From NCBI GenBank assembly GCA_007922305.1, contig ML677328.1, forward strand, positions 7,958,540-8,022,539: a stretch of 64,000 nucleotides of DNA, written 5' to 3'. Source of the stretch: Dermatemys mawii (taxonomy: Eukaryota > Chordata > Testudines > Dermatemydidae). Made by a program: the position numbers and the translations under genes. The notes under the pieces are model-generated. The model was not told the DNA's origin and searched no databases. It saw only the letters and a list, made by a program, of their open reading frames with translations. Shown here piece after piece: positions 46,060 to 56,899 of this stretch (its first letter is position 1; each line of letters starts with the position of its first letter).

Positions 46060-49000
46060 CAGTGCAAAAAAAAAAAAGTACTGCTCTCTGGTGTACTGCA
46101 TACAAAGTTACACAACAACAAGATTTATACACAGAGCATGATTTATTCATACTGCCCCATATGTCATCAGTAGACTAACATCTAATTGGATTCACACAAA
46201 ACCACCAATCAGAAATAAACTTCAAATTTATGGCCACATTGTTTCATTCTTTCTCCAAGATGAAGAGTTCACCTCCCAGAGTCTCTTGCAAATGAGGATT
46301 GGGAATGGAATGAGCCCAAACTTTTCAAAAGTTCCTTTGTTTGGAATATATATAGGATGATCCTTATTTGAAAGTTTTCGTTAAAGTGAGTGTAGAAAAC
46401 CCAAACTGTTAATACTGCTCAAAAAAGAGGGTTTAATTCTTCTTCTTACGATTAAGAATGGGAGAAGATCAAATCCCAAGATGCACTTCAAGAGTGTAAT
46501 TTGCTGATTGTGGGTCCGTTCTCTTTTATGTGGCTTACATTCCTTTGTTCATGTATGAATTTACCTGTGTAAAAATAAATGAACTGGAGTGTGGTTTTAT
46601 TAATTGGATAAGTTATAGAAAAACTTTATAGAAGTTATAGAAAGTCTTTGGAGCATGTTAAGCAATAATAAAGAGGTATAAGGAATACCAGTAGCTCTCA
46701 CCACCTTGCCTATAAGAGATAAAAACAACTGAGTGGTGGTAGCAGTATATAAATTTAATTTATACAAAATAATACATAGGATATTTGTTACCAACAGCCC
46801 TCTATCCTATGATAAGGTAATAACACACCACTGCAGGTATTGAGGATCATGGAATAAGAGTCTCAGTTTCTGAATGGAAGAGTCTGGGAGCATTTTGGAG
46901 TTGTTTCAAAGTGTGAGAGAATGAGACAGTAAGTTGCTGAGAGCATTTTCCAATGAGAAGATGAAGCTCAGAAGGACTACTGTCCAACACAAGCAAAACA
47001 AATATTATATTTATATAAATAAATAAAAGTTACACAACTCTACACAAATGGGCAACAAAATCAGTCTAGCAACAGAAGATCAACATTTGCTGGGGAAAAA
47101 AGGGAAAAAAAGAGTTCCATTAACCACATAACCAGTCACACTGACCACCATCACAGTCTAACTTAGAGGTCTGAAAAAAATTCCATCCAGATTCCAAAAT
47201 AAAGAGACCAGTAGATTGTTGTAACTACAGTATTCTTCCCCATTCCATTGCTTGAAGTGTTTCTACTGGGTTAGGATAACTGATTAATTCAGAATGCCCT
47301 AACTGATGAAAATAGTGAATTTATTCTACTCCTCACATCCCACAACTATTTTAAATCTACCTAAATATTGTAGTATAGGTTTTACTATTCATGAGGTCCA
47401 AAAGTTTAGTGAAAGGCTGGTCCATGTTCTTTATTATGAGGACCAAAAAAATTTGAACCCACAGCTTCTCTTCTTTACTCTACCTCTTTATAGGCAGATG
47501 TCCTCAGATAATCACATCCTCATTTTTTGTCCTGAAGAGCAAGATGGTGTAGAATAAAAAAGATCCACATACATCTTCCCTGCAACCATATGAATACTTC
47601 CTTTTGGGCTCACTTCGTATGGATACTCCCTGTAGACCTTGATGGCTCTAGTTCAACTCTCAGTTATGACATAGTGCAGCAGTCATTCATGCAGCAAGCC
47701 TATCCACTAGAGATGAAACTCTCGTAATAATTTTGTGAAGCATTCTCTAATCTCTAGCCAGTATTCATCAGAAAGCATAGAGGACAGAGGGAATTCAGAA
47801 TGAAATGTGACTGCTTCTTCTTGGGTAAAGCCCAAAACCAATTCCTCAAGCAAAGTATTCAAACTCCAATTGCCAAGGCAGCAGAAGGCCCAAGATCACA
47901 CACAAATCCAAGCACATGAAACCATAGAAACACAAACTGTTCCACTGGGCCGATTTAAACAGCAGGTATTTGAAACCAGTTCATTTTGGGATTCTCCCTC
48001 CTCTGCATGATTTGTAAGTCATCTAAAGGCTTTTTGTTTTTTCCTGTGATCATTTACTGTTTCTCAGTGACTAAGTACCACTGAAAAGATCATGGAAATA
48101 AACTACTGGACTCTGGCACAATCTCTAATGCCATATTATAGCTCCAACTTTGATATAATTACAACTGTCTGAAAGCTTAATTCTTGCATACAGTATTTTT
48201 TAAAAACAGCAGCAGTAATGATTCCTGTTTTCTAAATAAACTTTAATTTATTATTTCCCCCCTGCTCCATTGTGTTTTTTTAAAGATATGAACCCAAGTT
48301 CAGATATGAGTTCTGGACTGAAACATCACAAATCATGTTTTAATTGTGTTCCCATCTCTAGATTTATTCTATTGCCCACTGTGATTATTCTGAAGAGGCT
48401 CTTAAAAAGGCATGCAGGAGTGCAATAAAAAATGTAAATTCTAATTTTGAATACCAACTTCATTCTGTACAGGGTGTACTGGGAGCTTCTCCATCCTCTC
48501 TCAGTGGTACTTGTCTGAAGAAGATAGGGAGAGCAATACATTATTGAATCAGAATTTAGTGTTTTTCCTACCTTCCCCCGCCCCCCCCCCCCCCCCCGCA
48601 ACTTATGAAACACTCGTCAGGGGCTAACTTACTTCCATCAGTGCACTTTTAAAATTTGAATTGCTTATCTTCCTTCTCCTCTTCCTCAGCTAACCCTCCT
48701 CATCTCTTAAATCACAATTATATTTCAAATCTTTCTTCAGAAAGAAGGCAACAAATCAAGCAACTACTGAGCATGCTAGCTACATGTTACCAGGCAACTC
48801 AGACAAGGTGGCAAGCTTGCACTGCTGTGTATAAGATGAGTTCAGGAGTGACTTCTGAGTACTTGCTTTATGGAATGTGCCATCTCACCAAGCTAACTGT
48901 GCTTCTGAAGCCCTTCTTCTGAAGGGATCCCTGGTAGTATGAACGAGATAAGCTACACATAACAAAAATACTGGCTGTAAAGGAAGCAAGTCACTTGATC

Positions 49001-49570
49001 TCCCACAGTAAGTCAGGTTGCTAGATACTGTACAATACAGGACAAAGAATAGACAGTGAGGAAGATGACAAGAAGAATTTCATTTATTGCACACATTCCC
49101 AACATCCATGATCAGCCAAAGACATACACAGAACACGTCCTGGTATTCCATTCCTTCCACAACATGGCACCTATTGAGATGCATACCATATTAACTGGAT
49201 CACAGTTGTTCTGCAGCAGACACATGCTCTTACTATCAAACTGTTTCCTCCTTAGCTGTAGAATTATACACTGCCCACTCCCGATCTCATTAGGAATTGA
49301 CTCTGTAGAAGCGTTAATGAAACAATGGATAGATACCAGTGTTTCATGTGCTAAGAAAAAAAGCCACTTAGAGTTTGCCATGAAGATGTGGATCAAAAAT
49401 TCAGCACATTGTCCATGGACACATTGATTTCACTTGGGTGTCATCTGCGTAATCTTTGTGATTCCTCAAGACAAGCAAAAGGAACTTGGTTTCGAACAGC
49501 AGTAACCTCACTGAAAAATGAATAAAGCAGCTTAGTTCTATAAATACCAACAGCTGTGGTGAGCTGTTCA
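46060..49570. other. No gene seen
   Basis: AT-rich DNA without recognised exons. A 17-base C run is at 48581-48597 and an A11 run near 46068. The 123- and 94-codon frames at 49056-49427 overlap on opposite strands and have no known domain. Confidence 0.4.
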
Positions 49571-49575
49571 CTTAC

Positions 49576-49699
49576 ATTTCGAAGTCTAATCAACAACCCC
49601 ACCTGTGTTCCTGAGGTTCCTGCCATTGTATTCTCTTCTGCCATCTTCACCTCAAAAAATTCTTTAACAATGATGCCAATCACAATTACCATATACCCA
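49576..49699 (-). other. Exon-like open segment with splice signals (unverified)
   Basis: On the minus strand, a T-rich tract ending in TTATTATCAG precedes a 124-bp open segment, which ends at AAT/GTAAGTG, a consensus donor. The segment lies within a 100-codon frame (49743-49441) and encodes a hydrophobic stretch GYMVIVIGIIVKEFF, then a polar part MAEENTMAGTSGTQ. I do not recognise the protein. It borders the Penelope-like element, so it could be repeat-derived, or simply chance. No flanking exon was identified. Confidence 0.18.
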
Positions 49700-49875
49700 C
49701 TGATAATAAGAAAAAAATCTGAACAAAGTGGACGAAACCACATTGTTGGTTGTTACATTGGTTGCTTCAATCATAATCTCTCCACTGCCAAGAGGACAGC
49801 CACACAGTCCCTGAAATCTAACCACCAGCTAGCGATCAACCAGCAGAGAAAGGGGGCGTCTCTGTAGTCTTAAAC

Positions 49876-50169
49876 CAGGGGTCTCCAAACTTTATGAGAC
49901 GAGGCCATATTAGATTTTTGAAGGGGCTTTGTGGGCCGAAGCAACTGTGAAAAAATCAATATATGCAAATATATGCAAAATTCCCCCCCCCAACTCCTCC
50001 GACTGCTGCCGTGGGGGCACTCACCTCTCTGCACATGGGGCCGCCGGCAGCAGCTCGCGGTGCAGGGGAGAACCAAGGCAGCTTCTCTATGTGCCTGCTC
50101 AGCTGGAGGGCTGGACAAATCGAAGCCGCAGGCTGGATCCGGCCCCCGGCTGTAGTTTGGAGACCCCTG
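49876..50169. mobile_element. 294-bp hAT element with perfect ends and duplication
   Basis: The ends CAGGGGTCTCCAAACT and AGTTTGGAGACCCCTG are perfectly complementary over 16 bp. TCTTAAAC is repeated exactly outside (49868-49875 and 50170-50177), an 8-bp hAT-type target duplication. The interior is GC-rich with a C9 run and no transposase. It sits inside the Penelope-like element, so it is younger. The CAGGGGTCTCC terminus is of the Charlie/SPIN-like kind, by general resemblance. Several frames on both strands are shadows. Confidence 0.93.
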
Positions 50170-50635
50170 TCTTAAACCACGATGACTAAGTTAAGGAGGA
50201 CAGACAATTCTCCAACATCAACAATTCAAAGCCCACCCCACTCCACAATTTACCCAGAAACTTCAGCATAATGTCAAACCCTTTCCCAAACTTCTCAAAG
50301 AAAGACTACAAATTCAACACCAATTAATTCACCAGGGACTTTCTACATGCTTCTCAAGACACAAAAATAAGGGGAACTCAGACATATACATCATACCTGA
50401 CCACTGAACTCTTGCTGAATGAATATTGGGACTTTCATAAACCATCCTCAAATCACTTGCCACACAAAGGGCCAGCTGCCTCCAGGACACATCTGACTTC
50501 CTCAGCTATATGAACTTCCCTCAGAACACTGCCCTGACCGCCATGGATTGTTATTTCCCTGTACACCAGTTTTCCTCACAGTGATGGCATAGCTGCCTGG
50601 CTCAAAATATTTACAAGACAATGGGCAATCCTTGG

Positions 50636-50860
50636 ATATGTAGTACCAGGTTTACAATGGTGCCAATGGTACTGGCACCCTTGCTCTGTGGCCTCTTCCT
50701 CCCCCACCCCCAGGCTCCACCCAGTGTTTACTCTTCTCCTCTTCCTTCCCCACCCCCCATGCAAGCAGCGAGCAGGGCCTCAGAGGAAGAGGCTAAGTGG
50801 GGGCAGGGCCTTAGTGCAGAGCATAGACCCCCAAAATTAATCCATCCCTACAGCTATCCA
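50636..50860. mobile_element. Insert of unknown type within the Penelope-like RT
   Basis: RT similarity stops after GACAATGGGCAATCC and resumes at ATCCCGAAAACATTGCCC. The intervening 220 bp has no RT similarity and is C-rich in part. Its possible ends GGATATGTAG and CTACAGCTATCC are imperfectly inverted, and ATCC could be the duplication. TTTACAATGGTGCCAATGG is a word I associate with turtle repeats. Family undetermined. Confidence 0.5.
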
Positions 50861-51844
50861 TCCCGAAAACATTGCCCAACTCCTCCATATCATCCTCACC
50901 TATAGCAATTTTACACACTTGGTCCAAACTCTGGGAATAGCCATGGGTACTAGGATGGCTCCCCAGTATGCCAACCTATTCATAGGCTTCTGTGAAGAAG
51001 AATTTCTGGATAAATGCATCACAAAACCAATCATCTGAGATCTCAATGATATTTTACTCTTCTGTATAGATGACCTCAATTTCCTTGGAGATTTCCACCA
51101 CAACTTCATCAACCACCACCTGTTCATTAATCTCACTCTGAACACTCTCAGTCAACCCACATGGCTCACAGCCAACTGACATGATTTACACAATCTACAG
51201 AAATTCTTGTTTTAAACAAAATGAAATATATTCCCACTGCCTCTTGATTCTGTTAGGTATCAATCTGATCTCCGTGTACCACTCCCTTATCAGCTCTACA
51301 TTCAGAAGTAAAACAGAGTAATTGACAGAAGGTGATGTACCAGGTAAGACTATAGAAGTCCTATATATCAAGGCAAGGTCCTTTACAAACTATTAAGATC
51401 CTAAGAAAAAGTTAAAATAAGACTCTCAAAATGAGAAGCAAAATAAAACCAAGCCACTGGTGGCCTTACAAACCAATAATATAGTCTGGATTCTGACTCC
51501 CACTTCAATTGAATGGTACCATTCTGGCAGTTCAAAGCCACTGGTAAGCTATTTCATGTGGGACTTTCCTTAGCACAAGGGGTAGAGCCAGTGTAACGGC
51601 TGTGTTTTTCTCTCTCACTACCCTTGATCTCACTTTACTGGATGTGGCCTGCTGATAATAGCTTTTTAATTGATCAGTCTCATAGTGTTGGTATGGCAAC
51701 CCCCATCTTTTCATGTTCTCTGTATATACACACACACACTGTATGTTCCACTCTATGCATCTGATGAAGTGGGTTCTAGCCCATGAAAACTTATCCTCAA
51801 ATAAATTTGTTAGTCTCTAAGGTGCCACAACTACTCCTTGTTCT

Positions 51845-54430
51845 TTTTTCTAAAAATCAGTGTGTGCATTTTAATGACTATGCCAATAAAAATGCCTAGG
51901 AGATTTAAAAAACTGATTATATACATTATATATAAAAAATCCAAATGATTTACATTCAGGCAAATTTGCATATCAACTTGGATATCCGAGAACTCTGAAC
52001 CAGCTTTGCCAAATTGCTGAAGCTTTGCCAAGATTGTGCCCCAATCAGTAAGGCTACAGGTCAAGGAGAGATTTGTCAGATATGAAATATTTTCATAAAT
52101 ATTGTCAAATGTTATACAATAGGTAACTTGACATTCAAGACACATTTCCAACACAGGATCCACGTTCGGGAATGGAGTTCAATGGCATTTTCTAAAATGC
52201 TTTTGGCAAATACTCCATTTCTGGAGCCAAGTGCTGGATGGAATGCAAACTCCCTAAGTGGCTTTTTTCAATGTTTGAGGCTTACCTGGAACAGTCCTGG
52301 GGAAGTCTTCAGAAGAAGAGCACCAAGTAATCCAAATTATATAATGGGGTCAGGGGGAGTGTCCTATGGATCAGTGAGATGACTAGATGTCATGCCAGAT
52401 TTGTCAAAACACTGAGTTGAATTTCTTTTTATCCAGAGGCCACTGCAATTATAACCACATATTTGTAACTGAAACTAAAGTTTCTGAACATCACAAAAAA
52501 AATAAAAACCCTCACTTGATCCTTTAAACTATATTAACTCCCCATTTTGGCTAACCCAAATAAATTTTGCCTGAATAATGAATTAAAGTGTCTCACATTT
52601 TTATGTTACTGCAACAAGAAAGGAATTTCTTACTCCTCAGTGCTCTTACTCTCTTCATGCCTCTCAGTTACTTGGTTACTGTCCTGGCTGTATTAGTTTC
52701 ACCTCTACATTAGTTTCAAGGGTAGCAGCCAATCACCTAAATCCTCTCTTGCTCCCCAGCCAAGAACTTCCAGAGCTTAACTTACTGAAACATGAACATT
52801 TCATTATGTCTCTCCTCGTCTGAGGCCAAACAGCTAAGAAGGTTGCAAGGTCAGCAGTGGAGTAAGCAAATCACAGAATACAGTTTGGAAGCATACATGT
52901 GTCAGATTCTGACTACCAGTCTTCAAGCTGACGGTGCTAGCCCTTTGGGGGCCCTAAGCAGGAATATTTTGGAGCCCCCCCACACTACATACTAATAATT
53001 AGGTCCCCCCTTGAGCTGCTGAGGATCCTAAGCAATTGCTTAGTCTGTTTGTGTCTATTGCCAGCTCTGCCTCAGGTTACATAATTTGTCAGTGGTCAAA
53101 TCAGGAATTCAGCTAATGAATCTTTATGTAGAGCAGATTTTAAAAAAAGAAGGGGTGTTTCCTCCACTGTGGGAATCAACAAAAAAAAATGGCTATTGTG
53201 AATTTTCTGTAGTCAAAGGAGGTTTTTTTCGTAGAAATATGAACACCAAAAAATTTCAGCCAAAACTGAAATATTTTGCTTTTTCGTCTGACCCCCAAAA
53301 CTATTCTGTTGAATGTAGACAACTTTCCTGATGATTAAATTAAGCCAAAAACCACAAGTTTCCATAAAAACAATTTTTTGAAGGACATTGTCAAACAGTT
53401 CTAATTCTTACTTCCTAGTATCTTGCTCTAACCACTGCTGTCACTAATCTTATATTCCGACTGAAGAAAGATTGAGGCTCTTTCAAAGGAATTGCTGAGC
53501 AATTTGGCATTTCATCACAACATCCTGCAAAAGCGAGTCATCTTTTCGGACTAGACAATTTATTGGATCAAATAAGTTCCTGGTGTAATTAAAGCTGCAC
53601 TCCCTCATACCAAATCCAAATGTGTTTAAGACAAATAAGTGAACAGGACTTAACTATTCAGTCATCCAGATAGCTAGACAGCGGTATTCCACATCCTGCC
53701 ACCACCACCACTACTCTCTCATTGCTACTACCCCTTATGCCTTTGCCAAACTAAACTGAGAAAGCAGGGAGCCTACGATGAATTACAGATTGTTAGCAAC
53801 TACTGGGATATAAAGATAGTTGCTGAGAAGAAGAGTTTGGTGTCTTCATCCTGAAACACTGAAGTTTTTCATATTTATTCATCTGTACACAGATAGGCAT
53901 GAAAACCTGCATATAACTGCAGTCAGTCAATGAATCTATGTCTTTACTCCATTCCCTTCCATTGCAGAGGAATATTTTGAAAGATACCATGCAATAAGTT
54001 ACTTCCCAACACATGAGATCAAGAGAGCTTGAAAGGAATCCAAAGGAAGTAACATAAATTCTGCTGAAAAACAAAATGAAAAAAAACCTCACAGAACTGC
54101 CATCGGACAAATTGCAACACTAAGCCACAGGAAGTCAGCTGACCAAGGAGCTTGAATGAGATGCTCCGAAAGCCACATTTCACCCACAATCCCCTGGGAT
54201 CAGCTGCAATCTGCCTACCAGAAGTGGAGGAGAGCAACCCAATAGTGTACCATTTGTGTGAACAAACAGAATAGAACCAATAGGATATAAATACATATGA
54301 TAGACAGATTGGATAGACATACATTTAAGTGTCACTCTTCTCATTATTTGATTTATGTATGATAAAATGTAGAACCCTATTTTGAATCAAACAGCTCCTC
54401 ACATTGTATTTTTCCCCACTTTGCTTAAAA
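51845..54430. other. No gene seen; two low-confidence repeats
   Basis: A repeat fragment at 52920-53075 (GGGGGCCCTAAGCAGGAATA ... CCTAAGCAATTGCTTAG) resembles a turtle dispersed repeat. AT-rich sequence at 53200-53410 with AAAATTTCAGCC and GTTTCCATAAAAACAATTTT resembles the repeat at 57255-57560. No exon found. Confidence 0.4.
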
Positions 54431-54434
54431 GCAC

Positions 54435-54901
54435 TGTGGCAGAGCAGGGGTAAAACCCCTTGAATGCCCTGCCTCTGCTGGCTAAGCCCTGCTTTCTGGC
54501 AGGGGGGCCGGGGCAGAGGCTTGGAGCCCTAATGAGGGCTAGCATACAGCACTAGGCTGGGCTAAATAGACACAGCTGAGGCTGGGAGCTGAGAGGGCTA
54601 GAAAAGCCCTGAGCCATGCTCAGTTGGGGGCAGGCCAGGCAGGGAATAGGAGGCTGTTAAGCTGTCTCCTTGCTGCAGGCAAGCTGCCTCAGGGGCCTGG
54701 AGACCCAGGAACCAGGCCATCGAGGGTAACTGTTGGGGGATTGGTGAGAGCACTTTTCTTGCACTGAGGACAATGACTATGCACTGTAAATAAAGGACAC
54801 TTGGGTGAAACACCAAGAGAGGGTGTGAAAACCTTTATTTCTGTTGGCCAAAACACAGGGCACAGGGGAAGGATACAGAGATCTGTGCAGACCCTGTGAC
54901 A
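54435..54901 (+). mobile_element. Solo LTR, family G
   Basis: A 467-bp element begins TGTGGCAGAGCAGGGG and ends CAGACCCTGTGACA. AGCAC flanks both sides (54430-54434 and 54902-54906), a perfect 5-bp duplication. AATAAA at 54789-54794 gives the plus orientation, with R/U5 of about 100 bp after it. No internal retroviral sequence is adjacent. The minus-strand frames of 72 and 88 codons are shadows. Confidence 0.88.
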
Positions 54902-54906
54902 AGCAC

Positions 54907-56485
54907 ATATTCCATACTCCTTTCTATAGGTGCTCAATAACTGGTGATGGTACAAGGCTTAGAATAGTACACAGTACTACGCTGAATCATTTTGTGAACT
55001 GTTTGTATCAACAACACTAAGCACAAAACTTTTATTGAAGTTAAGTGTCTGAATCTCTGAAGTTCTTAAATGCTTTGGAGCTTTTCCAGTTGCAATTACA
55101 GACCCAAGTAAGGATGGCAATGTGTCACCTAAAGGCTCCCTGACTACTTTGACTTGTCCATCAGCCTGGTAATAGAAGTGTGCACTTCTCTATCCGTTTT
55201 TCACATTGCTAATGGCTAAAATGAATAACTCCTCACTCCCACAAGGCATTGCCCAAATGATTGAACCAGTTGCAGTTCATTTCCAAAATGGTTTAAGATG
55301 TGGAAAATAATTGACTCATCCTCCTCTCAGACACTAGTTTGATTCCTTTTCTGTGAGTTAATGAAGTGTTGTGTAAATGGTTCTTTCAAAAACTACACAG
55401 GCAACATTTTCCCATTTTAACAGTCAATGGACGTGCTCGATAGTTTTGTAGAAAATGTTTAAGAACTATGGTGGTATAGAGCCCAAATTACATCCCCTAT
55501 AAAGCCATCTATCACATTAGGTCCATTTGGAGGCTATCCGTGAAATCCGGTTATAGCCATCTTCTATAGACCCTTAGTGCAATTTATATGCCAGAATTTG
55601 GGGTTTTACTTAATGAAACTCAATGTAATGACTTACGCTGCCACTAAATAAGTTGCTGGGTTGGTTTACAGTGCTTGGAGCCAAAGGCTGATACCTGTTC
55701 CTCTATGTTTCAAAGTTGGTCCTAACATTAGGCTTCTTCCTCCTCTCCTAAATTGTTGTTTCTAATGTTTATAAACCGTAGACAAAGGTGAGGAAAACAT
55801 TGCAAGACAAATTAATTCTTTATTCCACTATAAAGCACTATTGCATGAGTATGTACAAATATACATGGGATTATATACACATTGAACTACATATGATATT
55901 ACAACAGAAAAGGGAAAGCTTTGTACACAGAGGAAAAGAAAATCAAAGGTAACCAGAAAGAATTATTCATCCTTAGCAACATCTATTCCCATAAAGTTTT
56001 AAGTAGTAAATGTTTATAGAATGGTAGTGCCAAAATCCCAGTCTGGATTGGTGACCCATCGCATTGGGTGTTGTAATAAGATTCCAAAGATAACTGTACC
56101 AGAATAAAGTCACTTTTATTCCAGAACAGAACATCCTCACAGGGAGTTATTGGCATAGATGTCACATACCAGTCAATTTCCCCATGCAAGCAAGTGCTAC
56201 AGTTGTTTAGGATATCCCAGATTTTTCACATTCACTCTTATTATTCAACATGTCAGAGCACTGAACACCCTTTGAATGAAGTCTTTTCCCCTTAATTCCA
56301 GCCAGTCAGCTAGAACAATCAAGCACCATTTCTGTGAGACCCTTAACTTCAAACTGAACTTGGGAGCAGGTTAAAAAGTCCCTGGTACTGATGCACGGAA
56401 TTTATCTCCATGTTACCACTTGTATGTCACCACTTCTGTGTCACTTCAGATTCTACAGCAAAGAGATTCCCATATTTAATTGCGC
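54907..56485. other. No gene seen
   Basis: 1.6 kb of AT-rich DNA without recognised repeats or exons. Confidence 0.4.
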
Positions 56486-56488
56486 AAA

Positions 56489-56600
56489 GACATAGGAACT
56501 ATGATACTGGATGAGATCAATGGTTCTTCTAGGCCAGCATCCTTTGCTAATTTTGTATTCAGCTACCAATGAGGCCCTGGCAAGATGGCAATGAACAAAA
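56489..56600. repeat. Dispersed repeat fragment, possibly CR1-derived
   Basis: ACATAGGAACTATGATACTGG, followed by TTCTAGGCCAGCATCCT, resembles a common turtle repeat that I associate with CR1 3' ends. Only about 110 bp are preserved and the family assignment is uncertain. Confidence 0.45.
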
Positions 56601-56727
56601 CATAACAACAAGCTATCACCACATTTTCATTAATACTTTTTACAATTTACAAGCTTTCAAGCTTACATTAACCTTTGGAAACTTTAAAACTACAACCTAA
56701 TGAATTTGTTATAAACAAACAGTTGTT

Positions 56728-56895
56728 TGCAGTGGTGTAGCCAGGACAGCTGGTAATAGCTTTTGCTGGATCAACTTCTGTTGGTGGAGGTTGTAAGCTT
56801 TTGAACTATATAGATCTGAAGAAGAGTTCTGTGTAGCTTGAATGCTTGTACCTTCCACTAACAGAAGTTGTTCCAATGAGACAAGGTGAGAGAAT
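56728..56895. mobile_element. Fold-back pair of Penelope-like 3' tails
   Basis: Two diverged copies of one retroelement tail face each other. The left arm holds ATCAACTTCTGTTGGTGGAG and the right arm the near-complement CCACTAACAGAAGTTGTTCC, with CTGAAGAAGAGTTCTG between them. The words match a Penelope-type tail I recall from turtles, different from the tail at 51745. Either two tails integrated head to head or one insertion was copied back on itself. Confidence 0.6.
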
Positions 56896-56899
56896 CTCT

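Larger units (their letters stand above)
49790..51843 (+). pseudogene. Penelope-like retroelement, RT remnant and 3' tail
   Basis: Three pieces of a Penelope-like element lie on the plus strand. An N-terminal part is broken by a hAT insertion. The reverse transcriptase carries SLYTSFPHSDGIAA at about 50556-50597 (the catalytic-Asp block upstream is decayed) and AMGTRMAPQYAN at 50940-50975, a Penelope RT signature. A weak IDD-like remnant lies near 51065. The RT ends near 51180. The 3' tail ends at TCTCTAAGGTGCCACA near 51831, with ATCTGATGAAGTGGGT before it. The GIY-YIG endonuclease region expected between RT and tail is not recognisable, so it is deleted or decayed. Frameshifts, stops and two inserts make it non-functional. 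It is distinct in sequence from the element at 59975-61600, but shares the tail. Confidence 0.78.
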
